Positions 23,444 through 35,582 of a stretch of DNA of 64,000 nt are shown in pieces; the stretch's first letter is position 1, and each line of letters begins with the position of its first letter. The notes beneath the pieces are model-generated. The model searched no databases. It saw nothing but the letters and a program-made list of their open reading frames with translations, and had not been told where the DNA came from. This DNA comes from Chlamydomonas reinhardtii (taxonomy: Eukaryota; Chlorophyta; Chlorophyceae; Chlamydomonadales; Chlamydomonadaceae). The DNA lies in the NCBI RefSeq assembly GCF_000002595.2, contig NC_057005.1, positions 5,207,235 through 5,271,234 on the forward strand. Direction: 5' to 3'. The translations under genes and the position numbers were made by a program.

Positions 23444-24344
23444 CCAGCCAGCCTTGGAAGTTGTAGTGCGGCATGCGACAGGCGCAGCGGGCCAGATGCA
23501 TCAACCACCAGCGGTGAGATGCAGGATGCGGCGACAAGATGTCAGGGAGTAGGGGAGGCCGGAGGACAAGCACGTGTGCGGCAATGGTTGCGTGCGTGCA
23601 TGTGTCAGGATTGCTCCGCTGTCCCCAGCGTCATACTTACTGTGGTATTGACACAGGGCACCAGTTGCCCAAATGTGTTTCAGTACATAAATGCTGGTCA
23701 TGGGGCGAGCTCAGCGCGATGGGTCCCATGGGTCCCATGCATTGTCATACTGCACGTGTTCATAGAGCTACGGCTCAAGTAACAAGAGCCGAGGTTGTTC
23801 AACTTGCGAAACCGGTACCTGCCACCATGTATATGTCTGAGGTTAAGAGCAGCTGCACAGTGAAGCTGTGAGTCGTGCGCAGGGCACATGGCTTCCCTCG
23901 CATCTGCTGTGGGAATAAATGGATTGGCGGTCTTACTTTGGGGGGCCTGCGTGATAGGTCTGTCTCCTCCCCTTGTCTGTCTGTTGTGGCATTGTGCGCC
24001 GGGTTCATGGCATGCCGAGTTGCTGAGATGCCGACTGGGTGGCACAGCAGGAGAGCGGGTCAGCTGGCTGGCCTAGAACTCTGCACGTAACGTTTCTAGG
24101 CTTACAAGCACGTAGACGCTGGGTGGCGCAGGTGGCACATGTTGAGTTGGCTTAACAGTGACAAGTAAGACGAGCTCTCAGACGGGTGGCGGGGTGGAGA
24201 AGACGGAGGGAGTTGTTGAGCTGGCAGACGCGCAGGCGGAGAGATGAGGCGTCAAAGGCAGCTGAGACACTGCTGTATCAGGATGCCACTCACAAACATA
24301 ACTTAACGCCGGCAAGAGCGGATGTGGTGGTGCGCAGGCGAAGT

Positions 24345-24349
24345 TGTAA
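24345..24349 (+). terminator. Candidate poly(A) signal for hydrolase 1
   Basis: TGTAA about 900 nt after the stop codon, the first plus-strand copy noticed. Confidence 0.4.
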
Positions 24350-24991
24350 TTTCACGGTTGTCTGAGCGAGTTCCTGTGGCTCCCCTATCCACCCACCGTG
24401 CGTACACAGGACAACTACCTTTCGCTATGCAGCAGCCCAGAATAAGCTGCAGACAGGGCAGCGAACCGACAAGCAACAATCTCCATCCCTGTTCACCAGA
24501 CACACATCAAGGGAATCAACGATACACTAGGCGCCCTCGACTAAGCAGCACCTGTACGGAGTTACTAGCCAACCAACGCTAGACCAACTGAAACCGACCC
24601 CACTCCTGCCTTGCAAGCTTCCAGCCTACCGTTTACTTTGTTGGCCTGCCAGGGGGTGGATCAGCAACACCACAGCCATTGAGGGCGGCACGATCATGTG
24701 AGACCACCCAACTGCCTACAACAAGGGTCAAGGGCCAACAGTCAAGGGCCGAGTAACCACTGTGGCTAAGCAACGCGGAGGGCATCCGCTGTGAGCTGTG
24801 ACGCGCCCTGACGTGCCCCGGCATTCGCTAATCATACGCTGCTGCTATTGCATCATTGCATCATAGGCGCACTCTGCATCTACGAATTCAAACACGCTCG
24901 TGAACAACAAAACGAGTAACCCGCGCCACGCAACCCTAGCAAAGCTCTTCATCAAGCATCAGGCAAAGCCACGGTGAGAAGAAAGATGCCA

Positions 24992-24996
24992 TTACA
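24992..24996 (-). terminator. Candidate poly(A) signal for hydrolase 2
   Basis: TGTAA on the minus strand 66 nt after the stop codon. This gives a very short 3' untranslated region for this genome, so a later site is possible. Confidence 0.35.
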
Positions 24997-25061
24997 AACA
25001 CTTTCACAACCCAAATCTCACCATTGGCTCTCACCCCATCTGGACAGCCTCTCGCCCCATC

Positions 25062-28000
25062 TCAGCCGCTCACTGTGCGCCGCAGGCGGTGAGCCCGCGC
25101 CGCTGCCGCCTCCACCCACGCACCTCCCACCAGCCGCTGGGGCGCCAGGCCGCAGCAACCCGCTGGCGCGGACACGGACAGCGCATTCGCGCCGCCCCAG
25201 CTGGGCAGCAGGTGGCAGGACAGTCGCGGCCGCAGGAAGCTCGGCGTGGCGGGACCACTCGCATCTGACGGCGTGGCGGGTGGGGAGATGGGCGGCGAGA
25301 CGGTGCCGTTGCTGCCGCTGGCAAGTTTGATGTCACTACTGTACGGGCTGCTGTCCTCGCTGCCGACTGGGCCGCTGCTTTGCTTGTCGCTCGGCTGAGG
25401 CTCGAGCCTGTCAGCGTTGCCGGTGCTGGCGCTCGTGCTGTCGCTGTCACTGGTGCTGGTCCGGACACCCGGCACTACGACACCGATCTGCGCGTCCCCG
25501 ACAGCCGCCGCAGCCGTTGCAGCAGCAGCCGGCGGCGCACCACCGTCCTCAGCGATGCAAGGCATCGGCGGGCAGCACTGATGCAGTGTGAGCCGCAGTG
25601 GCGACAGCGGCGACAGCGGCAATGGCGACAGCGGCAATGGCGGCTGCAGGTGCTCATGCCGCTGGTGCTGCAGGTGCTGCTGGCCTGGCGGCGACGCGGG
25701 CCCAGCGGCCTCCGCTGCTGGTCCGCGCGGAGCAGCCGCGGCCGGGCGCAGGCGGTGATGCCGGTGCTGGTGGTGGTGCGAGTGAGCGGCGTGTGCGCGG
25801 CGATGCGTGTGCAGGTAGGAGGGGTGGTGCGGCACAGGGTGGTGCTCAGCGGCAGGCCCAACCGCCGCAGCGTGGGTGGCGCCGCCGTCGCCGGCAGCTG
25901 TCGAGTCGCCGGCGGGAGCCGCCGGGCGGCTGGCCTCAGGGCATCCTGCATGTGTGGATGCCGCGGCGCGGTGCGTCGCCAATGATGAGTTGGCAGCAGC
26001 TGTAGCCGCCGCTGCTGCATCGCTGAGCCGCGGAGGCGCGCCTGCCGCTTCGTGTAGCTTTAGCTGCTGCTGCTGCGTCTGCGCCTGCAGTTGACGCTGC
26101 TGCTGCTGGCGCTGCTGCTGTATGAGCATGGAGCGGTTGAGGCCGGCCCCCGCCAGCTCCAGCAGCAGCAGCCCGTCCAGTTGGGAGCCGGACACGGCGG
26201 AGGCAGTCAGGCGCCGGCCCACTGCGGGCAGCTGCTGATGCGGCGGCGGCGGCACCACAGGTAGCTCACCACCGCAGGCCGCAAAGGCAAGTCCCTCGGG
26301 CCAGCAGCCCAGGCTGAGGGTGCGCTCCGCCGCGCCCACCGCGGCGCCGGGTCCGCGCCTGCCGCTGCCGCCTGCGGGACCGCCAGGGCCCGGCCGCGGC
26401 GCCCCTGAGGCCCAGATGCAGCTGCCGCTGGACTCCTTGCGCACGACGGCGCCCACAGACTCGCGGCGCGACACACCCGCCACAGCAGGCACCGCTGCAG
26501 GCGCCGCCGGCGCCACCGCATATTCAGGTGGCAGCTGCTGCTGCTGATGACCCGGTGCTGACGCAGATGCCGGCATGGGCGCGGCAGGCGCGGGCGCCAG
26601 CCCCAAGCCAGGGGTCACCAAAGCCGCGGCCGGCGCCTCCGCCAGCGCTGGCTTCTCCGCCAACGGCAGCGTCGTCTTCCTCCTGGCAGCCCCGATCTGG
26701 GCGCTGAGGGCCGCCGCCAGCGCTGCCACGTCCTCCTCACTCGCCGCCGCCGCCTCCTGCTCGGTCCCTCCTTGCCACGGCTGGGCGTGTTGCGACGCAT
26801 CCACCAGCACCTGGCCCCCGCCGCCAGCCGCTGCCGCCTGCCCAGCCCGAGCCTGTGCCCCCTCCGGCGGCGACTGCTGCAGCGGCTGCGTGGGCTGCGG
26901 TGACGGCTGCGTGGGCTGGTGCATGAGCCTGAAGCTGCGGGTGGTGACACGGCGCACCACACCCGGCACCGCCGCCAGCCCAGCCAGACCCTGCGGCCCC
27001 ACCTCCTCGCCAGGGGCCGCCGCGTCAGCAGCCGCCGCCGCCGCCGTCGCGCGCGCCCTAGCAGTAGCCGCAGCGGCGGCAGCAGCGGCCGCAGCAGCAC
27101 CAGCGGCCACGGCCGGGTTCGGTGTCGGCGCCAGCACAGCGGCAGAGAGGGTAGGTGTGCGCCGCACCGCCGCCGCGGGCATGGCGGTGAGCCGCCGCTC
27201 CACTTCGCGTGCGCCCGCTGCGCCGGCGCCCGAGCCCGCCATCAGGTATATGTCAGCGATGACCTGCATGCAACCACAACACAACACACCACAACACATT
27301 TACCAACATAGCGTACGTCGTCCATCGCCGACACCCCACATGCGTATCCCACTCTTCCGCTCCTGCCCACGCCCACGCCCGCGCGGGCAGCGCACACCCG
27401 CCTCCCCCCCTCCGCACACGCGCGTTCGCACCTGCTGCTGCCAGGCTGTGTCTAGCAGCAGCTCGGCGTGCGCGTGTTTGTGGTGGTACAGGATCTTGGC
27501 GGCGTAGTGCTGGATGAAGTCCAGGACCTGGGGGCGGGGAGTGGATGAGGCGGCGGAGCGGCGGCAGGCGGCAGGCCGAGTGGTGCATGCAGGCAGGCAG
27601 GGGTCGGTCAAGGAAGAACATGCACCAAGCGCCAGGACCCGCATCCTTTCAAACTGACCCTTTTACCTGAAAACACGCGCACCCACACGACCACGCACAC
27701 ATGTGCTCCCTAGCCACACAAACACAAACACACATACACATTATGGTAAGATGATTCATCGCAATGTGCGGGCGCGCACTTATTGTTTCCCTTGTTAACA
27801 CACACGGACACACCTCGTCCACGTGAATGAGTTGGTCGTTTCCGCCAATAGCCACCAGTGTGCGGCTGGGAATATCCTAGGGGTGGGAAGGTGTGGGGTA
27901 GATTGGGAAAAGATTAGGAGCAAACCGTTAGTCCATCGCCGGTGGACTCTCAAAATCCATCCTCATTGCAACAATGTGCCCCCGAACGCACGCGACCGAA

Positions 28001-30505
28001 ACCAGCATTTCCCAACGCCCCCGCCCCCCTGCCTACCACCCGCACCTGCGGCCATAGGTTTACGTCGCTCCAGTAGAAGCGGCGGCACAGTGCGGCGGCG
28101 CAGTGCAGGTCCCGCGACACGAAGTTGAACAGCACGTCTTTGGCCCACACCGACAGCGAGCTGGTGCGGGGCTGGCGGTAGATGAAGTTGGCAAGAAGGT
28201 GAGGCATGAACATACTGCGGAGGCGAAACAGGAATGGACGGACTGTGTCAGGCGCATTGATAGTTGGCACCAGAGTTTAACCACCAAAAGCGCTTCACTC
28301 GGCTGCTGCTACTGTCGTTCCTTACCCGAAGCACACGGGGTCTAGAAGCGCCAGGCTCTGCAGCGTGTCTGGCCGCAGCTGCGCCAGCCGTGACGCCACG
28401 AATGTGCCGTAGCTGTGCGCCACCACACACGCCCCCGACACGCCCAGCCGCGACAGCAGCGCTGCCGCGGCCAGCGCTATGTCGTCGGCGGAGGGGATGA
28501 CGGAGCACAGCCGCATGCTCACGTGCTTGTACTCCAGAGCCACCAGCGGCAGACCAGCAGCAAGCAGGCAGCTGCACGCAAGGGGTTCCGCCATTCCAGG
28601 CACGGCAAGTCAGGCGATGCCGGTGACGAACAGGCGCAGTTAGGGGTTGGGCGCACAGACACCATAAGCCAGGTAGGCTGGGCTCTGGCCTCTGGGTCTG
28701 GTGAAGGCTGATTGCAGGTACCTTACTGAGGCACATATGACCAAATGCCCATCTATCTGCCGCCCCTTTGTATCGGGTGACATTGAACGCCACAACTCCC
28801 TCCCCAAGCAAGCTCACCGGATGAAGTTGACGTACGGCAGTAGCCCCAGCCCCACACCGTGCAGCAGCAGGACGGGCGTCAGCGGCGGCACAGCACCACC
28901 ACCTCCCGCACCCGTTGCGGCGGCCGTAGGGGCCGCAGCACGAGCGGGTGGCTGGCGTGTGTCCCGCCGTCGCCACAGCACGCCCAGCACGACTGCAGGC
29001 CAGCGCACCCGCCCCCAGCGGCGAGCACCGCCACCACCGCCAGCGCCACCACCACCAGCGCCACAGCTGCTGGCGTCCCTGGCGCCTTCAGCGGAGCTGC
29101 TGCCGCCCTCGCTGCCGCTGCCACGGTTGCTGTCGCTGCTACCGCCATTGCTGTTATTGCTGCTGCCGGTGAGGTGGGTTGCACGCGAGGTGAGGGATGC
29201 GGTGGAGCGGTCGGAGGCCCATGAGGCTAGGACCAGCGGCTCCGGACCGTGCGGAGGAGGAGGCGCCGCCAGCTGCTGGCCCAAGCCGCTGGCCCCAGCA
29301 CCAGTGGCGGCTGCGGCGGTGGCGATGCTGTTGCCGGTGCCGGAGCGGTCCACCTTGCTCCGCTCCCCATGAGCGCGAGCCACCTGTGGGAGAGCATGAG
29401 GAACAGTTCCTGTGAATTTCGTATTCACGTGACGTACTTAGTCGGAGCGAGTTGTGTGCGCGAGGAAGGCCACCCATTGGTGCTTGCTTGCGGCCCGTCT
29501 CTACCCCCCTAGTACCGCACCTCGCTTACAGTCCCGGCGACACGGGTGGCTGCGGCCGCCGGCCGCTCCAGCCCCGCCGTGGCGACCAGCATGCCCAGCC
29601 CCCTCCCGGCCCCGCCTCCCGCCCCGCCTCCCGCCGCCGCGGTCTCCTCCGCCACCGGCGTGCTCTGCCTGCTGAGGCTGCATCCCATGGCTAGCAGCAG
29701 CGCCTGCGTGAGCAGCGCCAGCGCCTCTGTGGCGGCGTAGAATGTCAGGGGCCGGTAGATGGTCCGCAGCGGCTCCCACAGGTGGTACATGCAGCGCAGG
29801 CCGGGCTGGTGGCCGGGCGGCAGCGAGATGCGGAAGGCGCACTCCAGAGCCGACACGCACTGCCGCAGCAGCGGACCCAGGCCGGCGGCCTCCATCTCAG
29901 ACCTACACAGGCACACAGACAGACGGTGGGCGCGGTGAGGGGCGTGACTTGTGCAAGGCGCATGTGTGCCACTGTGCCTGTGATCATCACAGCCTCCGCC
30001 TCCCTCCCCTCCCGTCCCTTCCCTCTCCTGCCCGGTTGCCTCACCTGCTCTTGTACCAGAACCCGTAGGCGATGAGTTCGGCCACGTTGTCGCGCCGGAT
30101 CAGCCGGTAGTCAGCGCCGCAGAACCAGGTGGACAGGTACACGCGCGCGTCTATCTTGGCACTAAAGTATTGACACACCTGCGGCGTTTGGACAACACGT
30201 GCACGTGCCAGTGCGGGATGCAAGGAGCTTCAACACGTGAGCGCTCACACGCTGCTGCGTCGAAACCGGACATTTCCAGCAGCGTGCCCATGTGCGGCTC
30301 GCACACGCACCCCACCACACACCAACAAACTCATGCACGCACAAACGCACGCACCTGCAGCAGGCGCTGGAATGCGGCCAGCGGGTCGTGGTGCTCGGGC
30401 GCGTGGCGGGCAGGCTGCGCGTTCAGCATCGCATACCTGCGCAGTGATAGAAAGACAGTGTGTGCGTGCGTGTGTGTGTGTGTGCGTGTGTGCGTGCGTG
30501 TGTGC

Positions 30506-30542
<37 letters not shown>

Positions 30543-30620
30543 CGTGCGTGCGTGTGTGTGTTAAAGAGCACAAGGAAAACATTACGCGTAGGACAGTGTA
30601 TGCGATGCAGAATTACGGCC

Positions 30621-30689
<69 letters not shown>

Positions 30690-31745
30690 TGTGTCTGTGC
30701 GTGTAGCAGCTGGTTACGGGACGCAGAGCAGCAGGAAACGGTGCGGCGAAGCAGGAGCGGGATGTAGGGAGTGACAGCTGTGATACCGCCATTTGCGCCG
30801 CCATTTGCGCCGCCGGCACGCCATTTGCATCTCTGCCATGTCCCTAGCCTGTCCCCTGCTCTTCCCCCGCCGCACTCACTTGCGCCTGTAATGTACCGCA
30901 AACGCGGCCTCCGCCGCCACCAGCAGTACCAGCAGCTGCCGCCAGCCCACCAGCCACAGCGCCGCCGCCGCCAGGCCGGCAGCTGCAGCCGCGAACGCCG
31001 CCGCCGCCGCGACCAGGCGCAGTAGCAGCAGCGTCGCGCGCCGGTTGTAGTCGGGCGGGAGCTGCGACGCGCTCAGGGCGGGGTCCGCCGGTGCCGTCTG
31101 CAGGACGGTGGTGGATGTGAAGCTCTCTCCGTAGGCCAGCGACGGCGGCCCCGACAGCTCAGGCGGGAGGTCCAGCAGCGGCAGGGCCGCCGCCGCCGCA
31201 ACTGCAAAGGCCCCCGGCGGCTCTGGCTCCGGCTCCATCTCGGAGGCTGTAGCTGGCTGGATCTCTGATTGCAGCGGTGCCTGCTGCTGCTGGGCCGCCG
31301 CCGCCGCAGGCGCGGGAGTAGCCGCCGCCTGGTCCACTGCAGCCGCCGCAGCCGCCGGAGCAGCGGCAGTGGTGGCCAGGCCGGCCGGCGGCGCAGCTGC
31401 GGGCGCGTCCGTCGGCTGCGTGCACACGGCCGCTGCCTGCGTGGGCGCGGACCAGGTGCGGCGGTGCGGCTGCCACCAGCCGCTGAAGGCGCCGCGACCA
31501 CCGACTGTCAGCGGCCGCACGGGCACTGCCGACAGTCCCGCCGCCAGCACACGCGGCGGCAGCGCCAGCAGCAGCGCACCGAGGGCGCCGCGGCGGCTGC
31601 AGCCGTCGGCCTGGCTGCTACTGTCACTGTTACAGCCGCCGCCGCCACAGCCGCCGAGGAGGTCGGACTCGCCACGGAAGGAGCTCCGGGGCGGCGGGGG
31701 AGGCGTGTCGGTGGCCTGGGCGGCAGGTGCTGGCATGACTAGCAT
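25062..31745 (-). CDS. Membrane-anchored alpha/beta hydrolase, paralogue 2
   Basis: Ten exons on the minus strand: 31745-30880, 30436-30355, 30178-30045, 29902-29530, 29383-28818, 28571-28326, 28214-28046, 27876-27814, 27527-27432, 27263-25062; 1598 residues. Features shared with paralogue 1: two hydrophobic helices ending VHYRRK before intron 1, PVLLLHGVGLGLLPY, AHSYGT (Ser727), GGNDQLIHV (Asp826) and HHKHAH. Differences: about 150 extra N-terminal residues; an extra intron (29529-29384) that splits the exon corresponding to exon 4 of paralogue 1; a Ser/Gly/Asn linker of about 170 residues before the core; and a 730-residue Ala/Gln/Pro-rich C-terminal exon. Function is as for paralogue 1. 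Upstream it faces the PPIL3 3' end, and the genes share the same strand. Confidence 0.85.
30458..30561. repeat. (GT)n/(GTGC)n microsatellite in hydrolase 2 intron 1
   Basis: Imperfect GT tract of about 100 bp, just upstream (in transcript sense) of the exon 2 acceptor. Confidence 0.95.
30621..30705. repeat. (GT)n microsatellite, second tract in the same intron
   Basis: Nearly pure GT for about 68 bp, then gtctgtgtctgtgcgtg. Confidence 0.95.
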
Positions 31746-32637
31746 ATAGGCCGTGCTCGAATTGCTGCTGGAAGAGCTGTTTCTGGGATGACACTGTCAA
31801 TAGACGCTTCCCGATCGATCGCGGCGGCGGCTCCGGAAGTTTAACCGGCGGCTCGTTGCGCGCCCCGACTTGTCGAGCCTGCGGCGCCGAGAGCGGAAAG
31901 CGCGGACCCAAACGCGCGTTAAGAATGTTTGCAAAGGCCAAAAAGCAAGAAGCCTGACCCGAAAGGCCTTTCAAGACGCCAACCGTTCAAGGTCGCACCT
32001 GAAAGCCTCCTCCCGGCAGCTGCAACGTGGCTGTGCTAGCCGCCAGCGCCGTGAGTGAGCTGAGCGAAATCAACACTGACGCGAGCGGCCTCTGCGCTGG
32101 CTCCGTGCCCACCTCGAGGCCCCCCTTTCAGTATTTTTCGGGCTCGCGCGGTGAAAGCTTTCGATTGAGGGCTGTCAGGAACTTGTCATTACGCGCTAGA
32201 TGAATCACTTATCAAGAGGTACAAGAAAGAATGCACGGTCCTCTGTCGCGGCGCTCAAGATCAGGTCCCTCCATGGGGTGCCTCTCCCACCCGCGGGTCA
32301 CGCACGCACCTCGAGACGTCTGCTGCACACTTCATGTCCTTACATGTCGCCGACAAGTCCATGTTCGCTCGCCCTCGCAGTCAAAGCGGGCTTCGCGCAC
32401 CGTCTCCTCCACGGGCACCTTGACACTCCGCCGCCCGCCGCCCCCCCATCAGTAGACCGTAGCGTGTGCAGAACCAATTTTGGCACATACGCGTAGCATC
32501 CTGCCTTTCATTCGCCCCTATGCATCCCCACACCCACCAGCATTGCTCGCGCATCATGGCCAGCGCACCCACAGCCACCCTCCTCTCCTCTGACCTCCGG
32601 CTCCCCACTGCCGCTGCTCCATTGCGCCGAGCTGCTG
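31746..32637 (-). other. Intergenic: PPIL3 3' region and hydrolase 2 promoter
   Basis: 890 bp with no supported gene. The minus-strand TGTAA at 32344-32340 ends PPIL3, leaving about 590 bp for the hydrolase 2 promoter and leader. Confidence 0.5.
32340..32344 (-). terminator. Poly(A) signal TGTAA for PPIL3
   Basis: Plus-strand TTACA, about 295 nt after the PPIL3 stop codon. Confidence 0.55.
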
Positions 32638-34405
32638 CTACCCGGCAATCGGGTTGGCGTGGATGGTGACCTTGTTGATCTTTATGTCCGTCTTTGGCCG
32701 GTCCTGTACACGAACCGAGCGCGCCAGGCAACACGGCCGAGGGTTACAGGACAACGCAGATGTCAGTGCCTCAGGTCGCATGCGCAACACAACCCCGGCG
32801 GGCATTGATACCGTATCGGCATTGATACCGTATTGGCGCCGATGTGACGTGGCTCCCAACAGCGCAATAGGTTCCAAGAGGGCCACAAAACCCGCCCGCC
32901 CCCCCGCCGCCAATAGCGCTACACCGCTTTACGCCATATCTTACGCAAGCACCCGCCGCCACTGACCCCACTGGTATGCCCACGCACTGCTCTACGCGCC
33001 CACCCACACCCACCTTGTCGTCTGTGGGCACCTTCTCCATTCGGTCCAACACCTCCAGCCCGTCAATCACCTGCCCGGCAGCGCAGCACAGGCACATAGC
33101 AGGCAGACAGCGGGCGGGTATGACCACACGGCAGCAGCGGCGGCACCTCAGGCCGGGCAGGCATGGTGCTTTGTCGAGCCACCACTAGGTGGGCGGGATG
33201 TCGCTCCCCCAAGGCCGCTTTCATGGGCCCCTGAGCGCCAGAGCTGGCTGGCGCAACAGCCCCACCGGGCCCACCCGCACACACCTGTCCGAAGATGGTG
33301 TATTTCCCGTTGAGGTGCGCGTGCGCCTTGTAGGTGATGAAGAACTGACTGCGCGGATGAAGAGAGGCGGCCAAGGGCGCCGATCGGGGTCACGGCGGGC
33401 CAGGGCGTGTTGCGATGATGGCCGTACAGGGCAAGAGTCACGCCCGGGACCCCCACAGACAGTGGCACCTGGCCCAAAGCAACACCCCGGCCCTCATTCT
33501 CACCCCACCCCATTCCCGTCCCTTGCCTCTGGGCTGCCCCAAGCCGCACCATCCCCAGCGGCCCGCCCCAGCCCGCGCCGCCAGCGCATCACACACCTCC
33601 CGTTGGTGTTGGGCCCGCTGTTAGCCATTGACACAATGCCGCGCTTGCTGTGTTTGAGCGAGTCGTTTATCTCGTCCGGGAACTTGCCGTTGGCGGTGGG
33701 GTAGATGGAGCGGCCGCCTTTGCCCGTGCCCGTGGGGTCGCCTGCAAGGGCGCGCGTATCGTGCGGAGAGAGTGGCATCGGGAGTGCACGGTAAGGCTTG
33801 TGAAGCTTGCGGCAGGAGGGGTGTGCGGAAATGGAGGGCGGGCAGCGGCAGATACGGGAGGTGGCAGATGAGTGATTGGCGTGGCGAAGCTGCGCCAGAG
33901 TGCGTGCAACTTGCAGGGCAGGTGCGCCGATGCCCCCTGCCTGTCCTGGCTCTCTGCCACGCTCCTCCGCGCACCTCCTTGGATCATGAAGCCCTTGATG
34001 TTGCGGTGGAAGTGCACATTTTCGTAGTAGTTGCTGGCGCACAGGGCTAGGAAGTTCTCAGAGGCCCGTGGCGCCTGCGCCGGGCGTGTTCCGGGGGGGG
34101 GGGGATATGCGTTGAAGGCCCCAGTCACAGGCGCCACCAAGGCCCAGTGGGCAGCCAGGCCATGGCAGCCTGCCCACGTCCGCTACCATACAGACAGCTG
34201 CAAATGCTGCGCGAATCTTAACAGTAGTGATAGCACCGGGTGAATTGGTGGGCTCGGCGACACCCAGCGTCGCAGCGTGTCACAGCCGCGTGCTGCCGCT
34301 GATACCCGAGACCCCCGGGCCCCTACCATGCCCCTCCCGCCTCACCTGGTCACAGAACAGCTCTATTTTTATGTCCCCGACGTTTGTGTGCAAAGTCACC
34401 GACAT
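32638..34405 (-). CDS. PPIL3: Cyclophilin-type peptidyl-prolyl isomerase, PPIL3 orthologue
   Basis: Six exons on the minus strand: 34405-34346, 34074-33975, 33741-33597, 33348-33285, 33070-33014, 32703-32638; 163 residues, against 161 in human PPIL3. The start [18 protein letters not shown] is almost the human one. The active-site stretch reads [22 protein letters not shown] (Arg44, Gln52), followed by [18 protein letters not shown] and [19 protein letters not shown], and the ending IHANPIAG parallels the human IHANPFAQ. As in other PPIL3 proteins, the tryptophan that binds cyclosporin in cyclophilin A is not present at LNGKYTIFG. The family catalyses cis-trans isomerisation of X-Pro bonds, and PPIL3 is associated with the spliceosome in the nucleus. 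It is the best-conserved protein in the window. Confidence 0.95.
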
Positions 34406-35582
34406 TGCAGAGATCCCCTGCTAGGCTGCGTGGACTCGTGTCCAATCAATACAACTCGTATATGTAGTGCCAGTAAATACAGTAAGCTCCAGGGCAGGGC
34501 AAGATGATAGCTGGTTGAGGTCAACCCTCAGAAGAAATTTCTGCGACCAGCGGTGCGTCGCGGCGCTTGTATATCTACTCGCACTAATAACTGGTATGCA
34601 CCAAGTAGTGTACGTGTACATTCCGGTTGGGCGAAGCATTCATGCAGCACTTCGTAAGGGGAGGCCCGCCGGCACAAACCCTGCACGACCCATCGGCCGC
34701 AATTAAGACCATCAGAGGGGCTCCGGCCCGCAGCACCATTGAACTCTGTGCATGAGAGACGCTGCTGTTCCTCTACATTCACTCCCCCCTCTTCGCCACT
34801 GCCTCATCATGTCATGAACGGCCACGAAGCAAGGAAAGAGCAATGATAAAAGGATTCGGTGCACCTGGCTTCTGAACGGTATCATGCATGACCCAACTGC
34901 TGAGTGTTCGGATGGAATGTGGCACCGTCAGAGTCAGGACACATCCTTCGTGGGACTAAGCGCTGTACCGCATGCCCCCGCTCCTACGAGAGCGCACAAA
35001 TCCCAACTCGGCGGCGCCACAGTCCTTCCGTCGCATCTTCACGGTGCCTGCCTCAATTAGCCCCCACGAACAGGGCTCACCTGCTCACCACCCGCCGTGC
35101 AGCTCATGACCCTAAACGTGCGACCCAGGGGACATGTTGGCATGTGTCCTTTGCGGGTGCAGTCCTAGGTTAACGTACTAGCGTTGCTTACTTGTAACAT
35201 TGATATCACGTGTGGATCCAACAAGCGGTCAGACGTCAAGCGTGGTGTGTCCATCGTGCAGTCTCATGCTAGGGTCATATGCATATTTTGCCTTTTGCCC
35301 CCGAAGCTACGGCCAGGGCCTGGTATCGGGTCGTAGTTGCGGCTGCACCCACGAAGCTCCCCCTAGACGCATGATGTAGCTGTGGTAACCAGGAGCAGCC
35401 TCAGGTGGCAGCGCCTGCAGCAGTGGGATGCGCTCCGTACCATTGCCGTCGCCACCACGTCGTGGTCCACGTCTTCGGACCCCGACAAAACAATCGGACA
35501 GATCTAATTGTTCAGTTTACAGAATACTTAGTACTGTTAACTTCTTTGCGACCAAAGTTCGCGGCTGTTGTGTTTGGCGAAA
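34406..35582. promoter_or_regulatory. Divergent intergenic region between PPIL3 and the transporter
   Basis: 1.18 kb containing both promoters. Open frames are short and motif-free, and I see no gene or clear site in it. Confidence 0.4.

Larger units (their letters stand above)
23444..25061. other. Intergenic between convergent hydrolase paralogues
   Basis: 1.6 kb carrying both 3' untranslated regions. There is a plus-strand TGTAA at 24345 and a minus-strand TGTAA (plus-strand TTACA) at 24992. No gene is recognised. Confidence 0.5.

Noticed and set aside
26575-27507. 310-codon plus-strand open frame
   Set aside because: Antisense of the last two exons and an intron of hydrolase 2. The sense frame has the conserved splice pattern shared with paralogue 1.
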